Assembly (NCBI GenBank): GCA_024305745.1 | Contig: JAHRBS010000007.1 | Location: 1,426,001 to 1,490,000, forward strand | Length of the DNA stretch: 64,000 nucleotides | Origin: Polyporus tsugae | Lineage: Eukaryota > Basidiomycota > Agaricomycetes > Polyporales > Polyporaceae | Direction: 5' to 3' | In this document: positions 21,772 to 32,130 of the stretch, piece after piece | How positions within the stretch are numbered: the first letter of the stretch is position 1 | How the letters are laid out: every line of letters begins with the position of its first letter | The notes under the pieces: model-generated | Told to the model about the DNA's origin: nothing | What the model saw: only the letters and a program-made list of their open reading frames with translations | The model's database searches: none | Program-made: the position numbers and the translations under genes

Positions 21772-23163
21772 GCAATGGAAATCGCAATCAAACAGAATGA
21801 GGCCAAGGCAGAACAAACGTTCGAGGAAATGATCCCAGAGTACTATCGAGATTTCCGCGACATCTTCGACGAAGCGACATTCTCTACTCTTCCCGAACGA
21901 CAGCCTTACGACCACGCGATTGAATTGACCGTGAACGCTAAACCGTATTGTGGAAAAATATACCCCATGACCCTAGACGAACAACAAGCGCTAGACGTGT
22001 TCTTAGAGGAAAATCTATCCACGGGTCGAATTCGTCCATCAAAATCCTCGTGGGGGGCTCCGTTCTTCTTTGTCAAGAAAAAAGACGGCAAACTGCGTCC
22101 CGTTCAGGACTACAGACAGTTAAACGCCTTGACCAAGAAAAACGTATACCCCCTTCCTCTAATGCTAGAAATCCTAGATCGGCTGAAAGGAGCCCAGTAC
22201 TATACCAAGTTAGACATACGTTGGGGATACAACAATATTCGCATAGTCGACAGCGACAAGGAAAAAGCAGAGTTTATCACGAATCGCGGCTTATACGAAC
22301 CTCTCGTCATGTTTTTCGGCTTAACGAATTCCCCAGCGACTTTCCAAATGATGATGAATTCGATCTTCCAAGATCTGATTCTCCGTGGAAAGGTCATTGT
22401 GTATTTGGACGACATCATCATCTGTACAGCCGATTTAGAGGAACACAGATGCATAGTACGACAAGTCCTACAGATCCTTCGAGACAATCACCTTACGTGT
22501 AAACCCCAGAAGTGCGAGTTCGAAACTCAAGAAACCGAGTACTTAGGCCATATCATCACCCCCGGCGAGATCCGCATGGACCCGGGCAAGGTCAAAGGTG
22601 TCACTGATTGGCCGGTACCCACGTGCAAACGTGATGTACAGAGTTTCCTCGGATTCGCAAACTTCTATAGATGGTTTATCAAGGACTTCTCAAAGATCGC
22701 TGGACCAATGAATTGTCTCATGGGTCTTAATGTATGGACATGGACTCCAGAGCATCAACTCGCTTTTGAAGGGATCAAGGGCGCAATCACACACGCCCCC
22801 ATGTTAGCCATACCCAACGACACGGATCCCTTAAAAGTCGAATGCGATGCCTCGAACTTTGCGATCGGAGCTGAGATCTCGCAGTGCCAGAACGGACTAT
22901 GGAAACCTATTGCCTTCCTATCACATTCCTTAACACCCGCACAAAAAGGATACGAGATCTGGGATCGAGAAATGTTGTCGGTTATCGCCGCGTTACAAGA
23001 ATGGCATCACTTCCTCCAAAACGCGCGAGAATTCGAGGTCCATAATGACCACAAAAACCTCGAATACTTCCGAAAACCACAATGACTAAACGCGCGACAA
23101 GCGCGTTGGGCGACAACCCTCTCGAATTACCATTTCAAGTTACACCATAAACCAAGTCGTACC
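21772..23163 (+). pseudogene. Gypsy D reverse transcriptase and RNase H
   Basis: The RT starts with the usual YDHAIELTVNAKPYCGKIYP and has KLRPVQDYRQLN, motif A YYTKLDIRWGYNNIRI, MFFGLTNSPATFQ, and catalytic YLDDIII (about 22399). The RNase H follows with ECDASNFAIGA, YEIWDREMLSVI and HNDHKNLEYF. TGA at 23083-23085 breaks the frame (PQ-stop-LNARQARW). All catalytic residues I can check are present. Confidence 0.85.
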
Positions 23164-24900
23164 ATGTGCAAAGTAGACGCTCTGTCCAGACGCGTGGACC
23201 ACGAAACCGGTCCCGTGATCGAAAACTTCACGTTGCTCAAGGAACACTGGTTTGCGGCTTCTCATACGATAGACGGAGCGGACAATCTGAAGAAATTGTG
23301 TTTGGAACATGTTAATCTTTATGACCGTCTTGTCGTTGAGAAACTAGGAAAGGACAATAATTGGGAATTAGCCGAGGATGGCTTAATCTACAGGAGGGAG
23401 AAAATGGTCGTTCCAAACCACTTGGAAATTCGCGGACGCGTCATAGCTTCACACCATGATTCAATCGTGGCTGGACACCCGGGCACAGCCAAAACACAAG
23501 ATCTGATCATGAGATCTTATTGGTGGCCGTCCATTTGGAAAGACGTTGCCAAGTACGTCGCCGGATGCATCACGTGTCAGCGCGTCAAGATTGATCGACA
23601 ACCACGTGCCGCACCACTCCATCCCAACCCTATTCCCGATCAGAACTGGCAATTCGTCACCATGGACTATATGACTGGACTACCCGAATGCAACGGACAT
23701 GATGCCATACTAGTCTTTGTCGATATGAAGTCAAAGGACTACATCGCTATCCCCTGTTCGAAAACGCTAGACTCGGAAGGACAAGCAAGACTCTTCATCA
23801 AACACGTAGTCGTACCCCACAGCCTGCCCAAGCGCATATGGTCGGACCGAGGCCCTACCCTCGTGTCCTCCTTTACCAAAGAAGTCTACTGCCAGATGGG
23901 AATCGAAGGCAATCCCAGTACAGCCTACCATCCCCAAACCGATGGACAGACCGAGCGCATGAATCAAGAAATCCAGACCTATCTGCGGATCTTCATCAAT
24001 CACAAACAGGACGACTGGGTCGAATGGCTACCGCTAGCAGAGTTCGCATACCGATGTCGTGTACATGCGTCCACAGAGATGTCTCCGTTCTTCATGACTC
24101 ACGGTCACGAACCCAACACCGGAGTCGAGACTTTGAAAGACGGCATCAACGAATCCACCAAGCAATTCGCCGAGCGAATGCAACACATCGGGAAGCAAGC
24201 AGTGCAGGCGCTGGAGATAGCGCGAGAAGCGATGAAGCGACATTACGATAAGCACCAACAACCGTCACGAGATTACAAGATAGGCGATTACGTATACATA
24301 GACGCACAGAACTTCCCCACCGACCGACCAAACAAGAAACTCGAAGACAAGCGCTACGGCCCTTTCCGAGTTGAAGAAAAAGTCGGTGCTAGTGCATATT
24401 GCCTAAAACTCCCACCCAAGTGGAAGTTACGTCATCCCATATTCAACGAAGTACTCTTAACCCCTGCACACGATCCCGAATTCCCGAATCAAGGGAAAAC
24501 CAGTCGAGACGTACCCACTCTCCTGGAACCCGATCGAGAAGTCGAATCGATCTTAGATTCAAAGATCGTAGAAGGATCGGGTTGATCTCGCAAAGTTCAT
24601 TACCTCGTTCAATGGTGTGGACTCACACGAGCTGACCGCGAATGGGTACCTTCGGATACAGACGAACTTCAGACGGACGAAGCCAAAAAACTCATCACCG
24701 CTTTCTACGCAGCGAACAAATTCGCACCGCGCATCCACGTTCGCTACCTACTCACCGCTACGGACAAACATGGACAGATAATCACATACGACACGGATTC
24801 TTATGACTTTTGGACACGTAGATATAATGACTGGAAAAGACGAAACCCTAATGATGGTAATACACAACAAGACTATATACGACGCTTTGCTTACGACTAG
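23164..24900 (+). pseudogene. Gypsy D integrase with chromodomain
   Basis: HHCC zinc region (SHHDSIVAGHPG, then CITCQ), catalytic core with TMDYMTGLP, WSDRGPTL and TDGQTERMNQE supplying D, D and E, the GPFRVEEKVG-type C-terminal fold, then TGA at 24583-24585 and a chromodomain-like tail (KVHYLVQWCGL...REWVPSD). The chromodomain places the element in the chromovirus clade, which target methylated-histone chromatin. Stops at 24585 and the frame end near 24898. Confidence 0.85.
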
Positions 24901-24978
24901 TTAACCCATGGTATTAACGACTACTCCATTACTAACGCTTTGCGGCTTCCTGGGACATGAAGCTAAAGGGGGGGGTAA

Positions 24979-25173
24979 TGTTACGATACGATTCTTACGA
25001 TTGGTAATACCACCTGTAACGACATGTACGACCTGCCCTGAAGCACCTGGTCCGTGCACAGGTTCCAGTACAATATATAAACCCCTCGGTAGCTGCGGTA
25101 ATTCCCCAGCTTCGAGTTGGTCTTTAGTCCCCCAGTCCTTCGCTTATTGCTAGCGTGAGGTCTGACCTTATCA
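24979..25173 (+). repeat. LTR-D, 3' LTR (195 bp)
   Basis: It differs from the 5' LTR at about one position (GATTGG for GATTAG). The purine-rich AAAGGGGGGGG tract precedes it by three bases. Confidence 0.95.
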
Positions 25174-25178
25174 CTCTT

Positions 25179-25815
25179 CTACCTCACCATCGCAATGCGC
25201 CCAGACATCGCGCGCACTGTGGGCAACCTCGCACGCTTCTCCCAGAACCCTGGCATGACACACTGGAAGGCAGTCAAGCACCTGTTCCGCTACATCAAGG
25301 GCACACTCGACTACAAGCTCACCTACTCCCCCTCGTCTGAGCCAGAGCTCTTCACCTCCTACACCAACGCAGACCACGCTGGCTGCCCTGACACAGGTCG
25401 CTCGACCTCTGGCTATGTGATCAAGATGGGCACAGGTGCGATCTCCTGGTCGAGTAGTCTTCAGTCCCTCGTCGCTCTGTCCACCACAGAGGTGGAGTTC
25501 ATTGCTGCTGTCTCCTGTGGCCAGGAGATCCTCTGGTTGCGCAATCTGTTTACAGAGTTTGGATTTGATGTTTCCTCTGCCTCGACGCTTCGCATTGACA
25601 ACCTGTCTGCGTTGTCTGTGGCAAAGAACCCTGAGCACCATGGGCGGATGAAGCACCTTGATCTGCACTTCTACTGGCTGCGAGATGAGGTGGCCAAGGG
25701 TCGCATTGAGGTGGTCCATCTGCGCACCTCACACATGCCAGCTGACATCCTCACCAAGTCACTGCCCAGGCCAAAGGTGCTTGAGATGGTGAAGATGCTT
25801 GGATTGGGGACTTGA
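25179..25815 (+). CDS. Copia C copy, 3' part of Gag-Pol (end of RT and RNase H)
   Basis: The frame resumes directly after the gypsy D duplication and ends with TGA at 25813-25815. RNase H motifs: ADHAGCPDTGRSTSGY, STTEVEFIAA and LRIDNLSA. It differs from the other two copies at many residues. Its flank (GTGGA, USP pseudogene) and LTR variants differ from those at 13299, so this half may derive from a second copia C joined to copy 1 by recombination. Confidence 0.85.
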
Positions 25816-25830
25816 CTAGTCAGGGGGGAG

Positions 25831-26257
25831 TGTTGAAGTCGGTGCTGTAGCGCGCGCTCCTTTGACCGCGCCAAGTCCCGCTTCGCACCATACATACTGC
25901 GTACTGTACCCTACCCTCTGGTATTTTCCACATTCCTAGATTCTGCGTTCTCATAGAGATATACCATACTCTTACTGAATGACTTGGTTGAGTGTAGATC
26001 TCATGCCCTCTCTAGAGTAGACTCTACCTTAGGCATTTCTCGTTTTTTTGGCACCAGAATGGCGCCAGTTCGTGTAGGATCATGTAAGCTACCTAGCACG
26101 TGCTCAGTGCGCTGTCACCTTGCCTCTGTCGAGCTCTGTTGTCCTTAGACTTCTTAGAGCTCGACTTAGGTGAGTACTTTAGTTTCCTGTTAGTGATAGA
26201 CTTCTTAGAGCTTGACTTAGGCCATTGTGACCGCTCTGAGGCGCACTGCTGTCAACA
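25831..26257 (+). repeat. LTR-C, 3' LTR (427 bp)
   Basis: It is preceded by the polypurine tract CAGGGGGGAG (25821-25830) and ends GTCAACA. Its variants (for example TTCCTAGATT, GACTTGGTTGAG) do not match the LTR at 13299, and the following GTGGA does not match CTTCG, so the two LTRs do not bound one insertion. Confidence 0.9.
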
Positions 26258-27434
26258 GTGGAAAGGAGAAAACTACATCCCTAAGGCAATGCATAAAGAT
26301 CTCAAGTGGTCAAAGAGCAATCCCTTCCCTGTTGAGCAGTTAGATGAGGCCCTGCCCTGGGAGATCATCCCTAATAAGAAGACTGGTATCCAGCCCATCA
26401 AAAAGGCTCCAACTGATATTTTCCCAGCCTCATACTATGCTCCAGCCAAGGAGTCCCAGACTTTACCTGCCACTAGCACGGACACTAGTTTGAAGAAAGA
26501 TAAATGCAGTCTAGAAGAGGACCAAACTGAAGGTGGCTCAGAATCCAGGCAGACTAAGAAGGTCAAGTTTGCACAACTGATCAGCAACTCCCAAGCACCC
26601 AAGTTTAAAGGGTTTCCTTGGAACAACCATAGCTGTGTTTATGATGCCCTGCTTACTATATTGTTGGCAGTATATACTGAATGTCAACAGGCCTGGAATA
26701 TCAATATTCCAGATAACAATGCAACACTGGGCTATATTGGTGATATATTCAGCAAGTGCACCGGACTTGATCCATAGCATACATTGAGAAATGGAAAGGA
26801 CGTCATAAGAGGCCATATTGGCCAGCAAGACCCTGCACTTGGCTTTAATAGAAGTGAAGGCATTGATGTATATGCCTTGGGACAAAAGCTGTTGAATACC
26901 AGTGAAGATACAGTAAACAAACAATACCTATGCAGAAGTTGTCATCACAAGGGCCCTAGTATTAGACTAAAGATGGTGATGTGGACATTTGACAAGTTTA
27001 TCTGGAAGAATCAGCTCAACAAGATGGGGTCTTACAAGGACAGGCTAGTTGATCTATGGCTGAAGGCATATTTTACTCAGAAGTCAGAGAAAAAATGCCC
27101 CAACTGTGCCCAACCTATGATCAAGCAGCTGACTTATACCGAGGCTCCTAATTTTGTAACATGCGTAGTTTATAAGCTGAAAATTGAAGTGGAGAACCAG
27201 ATCACAATTCCAGAACATCCACAGTTGTACAGATTATGCAGCATAGTGTACTTTGCTCCAAACCACTTTGTAGCCAAAATTGTAGACAAGTCCGGTGAAG
27301 TGTGGTATAATGATGGATTTGAAATGGGGGAAGATACAGAGTATATTGGAAACATTGTTAATATGACTTCCACAGATCTTTTGAAGCACAAGAGGTATGC
27401 TGCTAGCCTTTTCATGTACACCAAGCTGCAATAG
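26258..27434 (+). pseudogene. USP-like cysteine protease, 5' truncated, one in-frame TAG
   Basis: The frame starts at the LTR edge and is broken by TAG at 26775-26777, continuing in the same frame to 27434. It shows a ubiquitin-protease layout: a Cys box in PWNNHSCVYDALLTIL (about 26618-26660), a CX2C...CX2C zinc-finger pair (CRSC near 26935, CPNC near 27098), and a His box NHFVAKIVDKSGEVWYNDG (about 27260-27318) with the downstream Trp and Asn/Asp. I infer a peptidase C19 fold. Proteins of this kind occur in fungal mobile elements, so it may be a transposon cargo rather than a housekeeping deubiquitinase. Local base composition is more AT-rich than in the flanking copia DNA. Confidence 0.55.
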
Positions 27435-28076
27435 ATATAATAGTTAGAACTACTAGTGCATACATTGATATATCAGGTCAGGTGATGTGGAATTACTTGT
27501 ATTTAAAAGTGTTTGAAAGTGGCTTGGTAGTGTTCATGGTATAGATTAAGTGCCCAATATGAGGCATTGGTGCATTTTTTATTTGCCTAATATCTCTGCT
27601 AATAGTGACCCTAATTCTATGAAACTACCACTATGAAAAAGTGTTCAAAGTGCTCTTTCTAATAGCCACTGCCACTTAGGTCTGCATACTTATAAAAAAA
27701 TCCTTCAAATAGCTTGAAAATAGAAAAATAGTGCTAAACAGGAGTCAAACCCTCAACCTCAAGAAATTCACAAAGGACACATTAACCGCTAAGCTATGGA
27801 ACCCTGATATACAATCTCAGATAAATATATTTATACGCTACTGCACAAGCAAATCTACTATAAAGAAAATAATAATCATCTTAGGCTATGCATTTAGCAT
27901 AACATTATTACAATGCAGTGCATTGCAGAGTTGTTGACTTACATACTATTAATCTACGGTCAATCAAAGTCATCAATATGAGCAATTTCATGGGTCCCAT
28001 TCCTCATCAATCGTCACCTGCCAGAATTGGCCCACTTCCACCCAAGTCTGTGATAGTACGGTTCCAGCGTACAGCA
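27435..28076. other. AT-rich spacer with a tRNA-like remnant
   Basis: No coding frame of note. The right 100 bases, read on the minus strand, may continue copia X integrase (QQNGCA then WNRTI across the solo LTR-A) but diverge at once. A tRNA-derived sequence is at about 27733-27806. Confidence 0.3.
27733..27806 (-). other. tRNA-derived remnant (A and B boxes)
   Basis: On the minus strand an A-box-like TAGCTTAGCGG (27785-27796) and a B-box-like GGGTTTGACTCC (27741-27752) are spaced about 40 nt apart as in a tRNA gene, but the acceptor and anticodon stems do not pair. It is most likely a SINE head or pseudogene. Confidence 0.4.
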
Positions 28077-28522
28077 TGTCATGAATGTTCTATTTGGCAC
28101 CTGCTACCAGCACCTTAGTTTCCTTTTCTGGACAATCTACTTCTCACGTCGTACTTATTGTTCTCTGTTGCATTGTATCTCATCCTTTGTTCCTTAGCAC
28201 AATAGCTCCTTATTGTCTGTCGTCGCTATTGTTCCGTTTCCATTGTTCACCCGTGTCCATAGTTACCTATTGTCCCTGGGTTCTCATTGTCCTCTATACA
28301 TATATAAGGACCTGTACTTCGCTGCCTGGAGACCTCAGTTTTGACCTCTTGTTTCCAGGTAAGCCTTGCTGTATTTTGCTCGTAGATAACTACTTACTCA
28401 ATACATCTTGTCTCCAGCCCTGACCGTTGAGCCTTGCTCTGCTCTCGCTGCACAAGTGCTTGTTGGCGCTCCTGCTCGTCTCATACTTATCCCTGATCCT
28501 TGCTCGACGCTCAGTCGTAACA
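28077..28522 (+). repeat. Solo LTR-A, 446 bp, target duplication CAGCA
   Basis: TGTCATGAATG to CGTAACA, with CAGCA at 28072-28076 and 28523-28527. A TATATAAGG box near 28305 is followed 37 bp later by AGTTTTGACCT, the inferred transcript start. It lies in the copia X integrase and is the product of LTR-LTR recombination that removed a gypsy A. Confidence 0.9.
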
Positions 28523-29270
28523 CAGCACATCCATTCTGTTGTGGTGAGTCAGGCATCGACTTATGGTGCTCAATCCCATGTATCTTCAGAAGCTCAGTGA
28601 ACTCCTTTGATGCGTATTCAATTCCTCAATCAGAGTGAACCCTCTTGATCTTGTGACCAATCTGATTCTCAGCCCAAGCCTTGAACTCCAAGAACGATTT
28701 GTGCACTTTGTTCTTGTGCTTAAGGTAGTATGCAACGCGAAGACCAGAGTAGTCATCAATGAAAGAGACGAAGTAGAGGTTCTTGCCATTGACCGATTGA
28801 GTGCACATTGGTCCATCCTCATCAGTGTGGACGAGTTCGAGAGGACGAGTAGCATGCTTCTGAGATGGAGGGAATGGAAGATGATGGGATTTGCCCCATG
28901 CACAGCCTTCACAGGCTTCAGCATTGGTGTGCTTGGGATCGATAGTTGGAGCACCTTTGGTTTTAGTCGGCAACTTCTTCATAGCTTCCTTACTCAGATG
29001 TCCAGGTTGATGGTGCCATGTCTGGTAGTCTGTGACTGCAGGATGGACAGAGGAGTCTAGCATGAGTTCTGCCTTGATCTCAAGGACCATATTATAGACA
29101 TTTGAGCGAGTGATGTACTCAGCTTTGAGTATCTTAGTTCTAAGAATAATCGTCGAGTCTGATTGTGGTGGGCTCACTAACCGCTGTGTATAAATCCACA
29201 TTTGCTTGGCACTCTTGACAAGAGTATGGCCTTTTCGCTCAACAGAACCTGTGGTGAATAGCCTGCACCC
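28523..29270 (-). pseudogene. Copia X pre-integrase and integrase core, 3' half of the split element
   Basis: Reading from 29270 leftward, the frame shows a pre-integrase zinc site (WHHQPGHLSKEAM, CEGCAWGK), the first catalytic Asp in LVHTDEDGPM, DDYSGLRVAYYL, and the second in KRVHSD, followed by TGA at 28626-28628 and then EYASKEF and SPQQNGC. It starts exactly where the gag-protease half at 1714 stops, with the LTR-C flank GGGTG against GGTTG. It ends at a solo LTR-A. Integrase would insert the element cDNA; this half is non-functional. Confidence 0.8.
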
Positions 29271-29670
29271 TGTTGGCTGCAGTGCACCTCAGAGTGGTCA
29301 CAATGGCCAAAGTCGAGCTCTAAGAAGTCTATCATTAACAGGAAACTAAAGTACTCACCTAAGTCGAGCTCTAAGAAGTCTAAGGACAACAGAGCTCGAC
29401 AGAGGTGAGGTGACAGCGCACTGAGCACGTGCTAAGTAGCTTACATGATCCTACACTAACTGGCGCTGTTCTGGCGCCAAAAGGACGAGAAATGCCCAAG
29501 GTAGAGCCCACTCTAGAGAGAGGATGGGATCTACACTAAACCGAGTCACTAAATCTAAATAAGAGTATGGTATATCTCTATGAGAACAGGGAATCTAGCG
29601 ATGTGGAAAGTACCAGAGGGTAGGGTACAGTATGTAGTATGTATGGTATGAAGCGGGACTTGGCGCAGTT
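29271..29670 (-). repeat. LTR-C lacking its first ~37 bp, interrupted by the LINE poly(A) end
   Basis: TGTTGGCTGC at 29271 is the inverted 3' terminus of an LTR-C. The copy ends at 29670 at the inverted equivalent of LTR base 37, immediately against a T-tract. The missing first 49 bp are at 1715-1763. The two pieces overlap by about 13 bp, as a LINE target duplication would. Confidence 0.8.
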
Positions 29671-29983
29671 TTTTTTTTTTTAATATCTCAAGATTACGCA
29701 GTACCTAGTACATGTTGAGCAATGTGTCTAGAGCAGCATTTCCTGCTATCCTACATTTGGTTGAGTGGTGTGCCTGCACACGGGTAGGACCACGGCCTGA
29801 GGCCAGTAGTGGTGGGGGAGGCTGGATGGTTGACCACAGTTAAACCGAGCAGCCTGACAAGCGAGAGCCAGACGGAGACATCTGGAGGTGGTGGGGGATG
29901 TCAGATAGGACGTTGCAGCGTCTGAGTGTCATGAGTTCAAGGGTGTACCTGTGGACGTTTTCCTTCATGTAGGGCTGAAGGAT

Positions 29984-30247
29984 TCACAGGTTAAGGACGT
30001 GGGTGGCCCATGGCTTGTAGGCCACGAGCTCATTGTAGAAAGTCCGAATGAAGTCAGCGGCGGCGACGTCATCAGACTCGGGCGTGAATGGGCAACCTTT
30101 TGGCAGTCCGTGCAGGAACTCGGCTGGGTCTTCTCCGTAGAGGGGCCATGCAACCATGCCCGCATGATGATGCAGGTTGTATGTTTTTTGCTCGAGAACC
30201 GAGCCCTCGGGCGCTTCCACAAACATAAACCTGGTTGGGTTGTCCAA
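29984..30247 (-). pseudogene. LINE ORF2 C-terminal tail
   Basis: After a TAG near 30255, the frame goes on with DNPTRFMFVEAPEGSV, and ends in FIRTFYNELVAYKPW. It has no recognised domain but lies in phase with the RNase H continuation and just ahead of the LINE 3' region. Confidence 0.4.
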
Positions 30248-30253
30248 AAGGAA

Positions 30254-30911
30254 TTATAGAATAAGCGGAAAGGGGTTGAGCTCGTTCAGGTAGTTGGGCA
30301 TGGTGGGGACGCCATTGATGATGGCAACCAGCCTGTGGAAGTGTGATGTGTAGCGATGCCGCATTCCCATCCTTGACATCAAGGAAAGCTTTCCTGAGTG
30401 ATTCTGAGTCAGTGAATATGAAGATGCGTTGGCCATTTAATGTGTTAGTGGTGCCCTTGACAAGTGCCCACGAAAACGCCAACTTCTCCATGTTATATGA
30501 GAATCCCCGTCTGAACCATGCAGCATCCGACTGCACCTGTTTGCGACGGTAGTACATAATGTATCCACCTGAGCCCTTGCCACCTTTGCTTGACGTGGAA
30601 CCGTCTGTGAAGAAGACAAGGCAGTCAGGGTTGTCCATTGCCTTCTCGATTTGTGGTGTGAGAGCCTCTGCGATCCACTTTTGAAGAGTGTCGTTGTCGC
30701 TCTTCTTGGGGTGTGTGAGGTGGAGTGTGATTTGGTCCATGAACAGATCAGAAATGCGGTCGCCAGGCTGGCATTCTGGGTCCAGCGGATCGTAAGCGTA
30801 TGTGCACGTGGGAGCGTTGACATCGTGGCAGACGTCTCCATGGCCGTGGTCCCATGTTTGGTGGAAGGTGTCATCTTTCGACGTGATGCCAGCTTGGTAG
30901 TCCCTGCTCAC
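30254..30911 (-). pseudogene. LINE ORF2 RNase H domain
   Basis: LVFFTDGSTSSKGGKGSGGY, YNMEKLAFSWAL and IFIFTDSESLRKAFLD give the D, E, D residues of RNase H type I. A frame change near 30355 separates these from the continuation HFHRLVAIINGVPTMPNYLNEL. RNase H in LINEs degrades the RNA strand of the hybrid. The strand and order fit the missing C-terminus of the ORF2 that ends at 11520. Confidence 0.7.
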
Positions 30912-31142
30912 CGGCTTCTTGTCTCAAAGGGGAAAGCATACAGTCATCCACTGTCCAGCGTGACACCAAATTAATGTTTTGTAAGTCAGAATAAGAGAAA
31001 TACATTCCGGGTCCTGAAAATTAGCGCATGAATACATCAACATATGCTCTATAGAAGGAGGCACCTTGGGAGGCATACAGGGGCCGGAATACACGGTACA
31101 ACAACAAAACATTTGACCTGTCCGAAAAACAGCCATTACTGG

Positions 31143-31153
31143 CTAACGTAACA
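31143..31153 (-). repeat. Possible pogo terminal repeat
   Basis: CTAACGTAACA here equals 11534-11544. It lies about ten bases beyond the transposase stop and marks where LINE sequence begins again. The identity covers only 11 bp, so this is tentative. Confidence 0.35.
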
Positions 31154-31162
31154 CCTGGGCGC

Positions 31163-32130
31163 CTAGTCAGTGCCCGCGCCATCGTCTTCATCTGACTCCG
31201 TCTCCCAGCCTTGCTCGCTGCTCTCCTCACCGCTCTCCTCATCCAAATCCACAGCAACAACTTGTGGCTTTGGGATTGGCGGTGCCAACCTGCCTTGCAG
31301 TGCCGGCTTCTTCACCTTGAATGGCTTCTTCGCCGCCTTTGCCGCCGCCTTTGCCGTCTCCCACTCAGCCACCTCCTTCTGCCACACCTTGGTCATGGCG
31401 GCGTTGGCTGCCTTTCTCACCTTCTCGTCCGCCTTCCAATGCTGCATTGCATTGGCACGGTTCTCCCTCACTGCCTTCTTTGCCGCTTTCTCCTTGTCCT
31501 CCCTCTCCTGCCATTCAGCGAACTGGACAACCTGCCTGTAGAAGTTGTCACCGGTCAAGAGGCGCGGTAGCCCATCCCCAACCAATCTGCCTCGCTTTGT
31601 GCCTGAGGTCTTCTTCTTCTCGTAACAAGCAAGGTGCTTGCGGAGCATGTTGCAGTACAGGGTGTTGAGAATGTTCATTGCCTGTAAGTCCCGGATTTGA
31701 CCCTTCAGCTTTGCCTCGCGTTGCTGATTCTCCTGCACTATGTGAAGCAGCTCGCGCTCATTTTGAGTACCTGGTATCATGGCGAGGACTTCGGGGCAGA
31801 ATTTGACAGGGGAGATGAGGTGAGTGACGTTCAGCAACGTCTCGGGCGGCGTGGGGATCTGAGAGGGAAAGATGGATGGATTGTGGGCTCGGAGGTCACA
31901 GACAGTGGCAGGCATGATGTCCTGCAGGATGAGGGGATGGTGTGTCTCAGATGGCGTAGATGGTGCAAGAGGAGTGGATGGTGCGACAGGAGTGGATGGT
32001 GCGGGAGGTGTGGCAGGATGGGAAGGTGCGTCAGGTTCAGCGCCAGCGTCTTGCAGGGCAAGATCCTGAAGAAGCTTCGCAACCAGACAGACCGGCGTCG
32101 ACGGCCAGGCTGGGAGTTCGCCTTCCGAAG
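31163..32130 (-). pseudogene. Pogo transposase, C-terminal half
   Basis: From 32130 leftward the frame begins at SEGELPAWPSTPV, the usual region after the APSKETS motif of basidiomycete pogo transposases, and joins the N-terminal half ending at 13298 across a single CTTCG. It goes on as a Pro/Thr/Ala-rich linker with TP repeats, a coiled-coil stretch (ELLHIVQENQQREAKLKGQI), a Lys/Ala-rich helical region and an acidic tail ending in TAG at 31163-31165. The upstream codons that would give a start belong to LTR-C. Confidence 0.75.

Larger units (their letters stand above)
17985..25173 (+). mobile_element. Gypsy D, full-length Ty3/gypsy chromovirus (7189 bp)
   Basis: It is bounded by two 195-bp LTRs (17985-18179 and 24979-25173) that differ by about one base and by a perfect CTCTT duplication, so it is a recent insertion. 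The interior holds leader frames, Gag, protease, RT-RNase H, integrase and a chromodomain. The polypurine tract ends at 24976. Four in-frame TGA stops break Gag and Pol, so this copy cannot move on its own. Confidence 0.95.
29671..31142 (-). mobile_element. LINE 3' portion with poly(A) tail
   Basis: A 13-base T run at about 29671-29683 is the poly(A) tail on the minus strand. Upstream on that strand come a 3' region with small frames and an RNase H domain, and the block ends at the pogo terminus (about 31143). It complements the LINE at 1764-11533, which lacks RNase H and a tail. Confidence 0.7.

Noticed and set aside
17985..25173. Domesticated gene reading copia RT into the gypsy D LTR (frame to 18159)
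   Set aside because: The frame only runs into the LTR by chance and ends there; the perfect CTCTT duplication shows a plain insertion.
26100..26257. N-terminal residues of the USP-like frame that lie in LTR-C
   Set aside because: The frame happens to be open through the LTR; similar LTR-derived residues appear at 29428 and 42309. The gene sequence begins at 26258.
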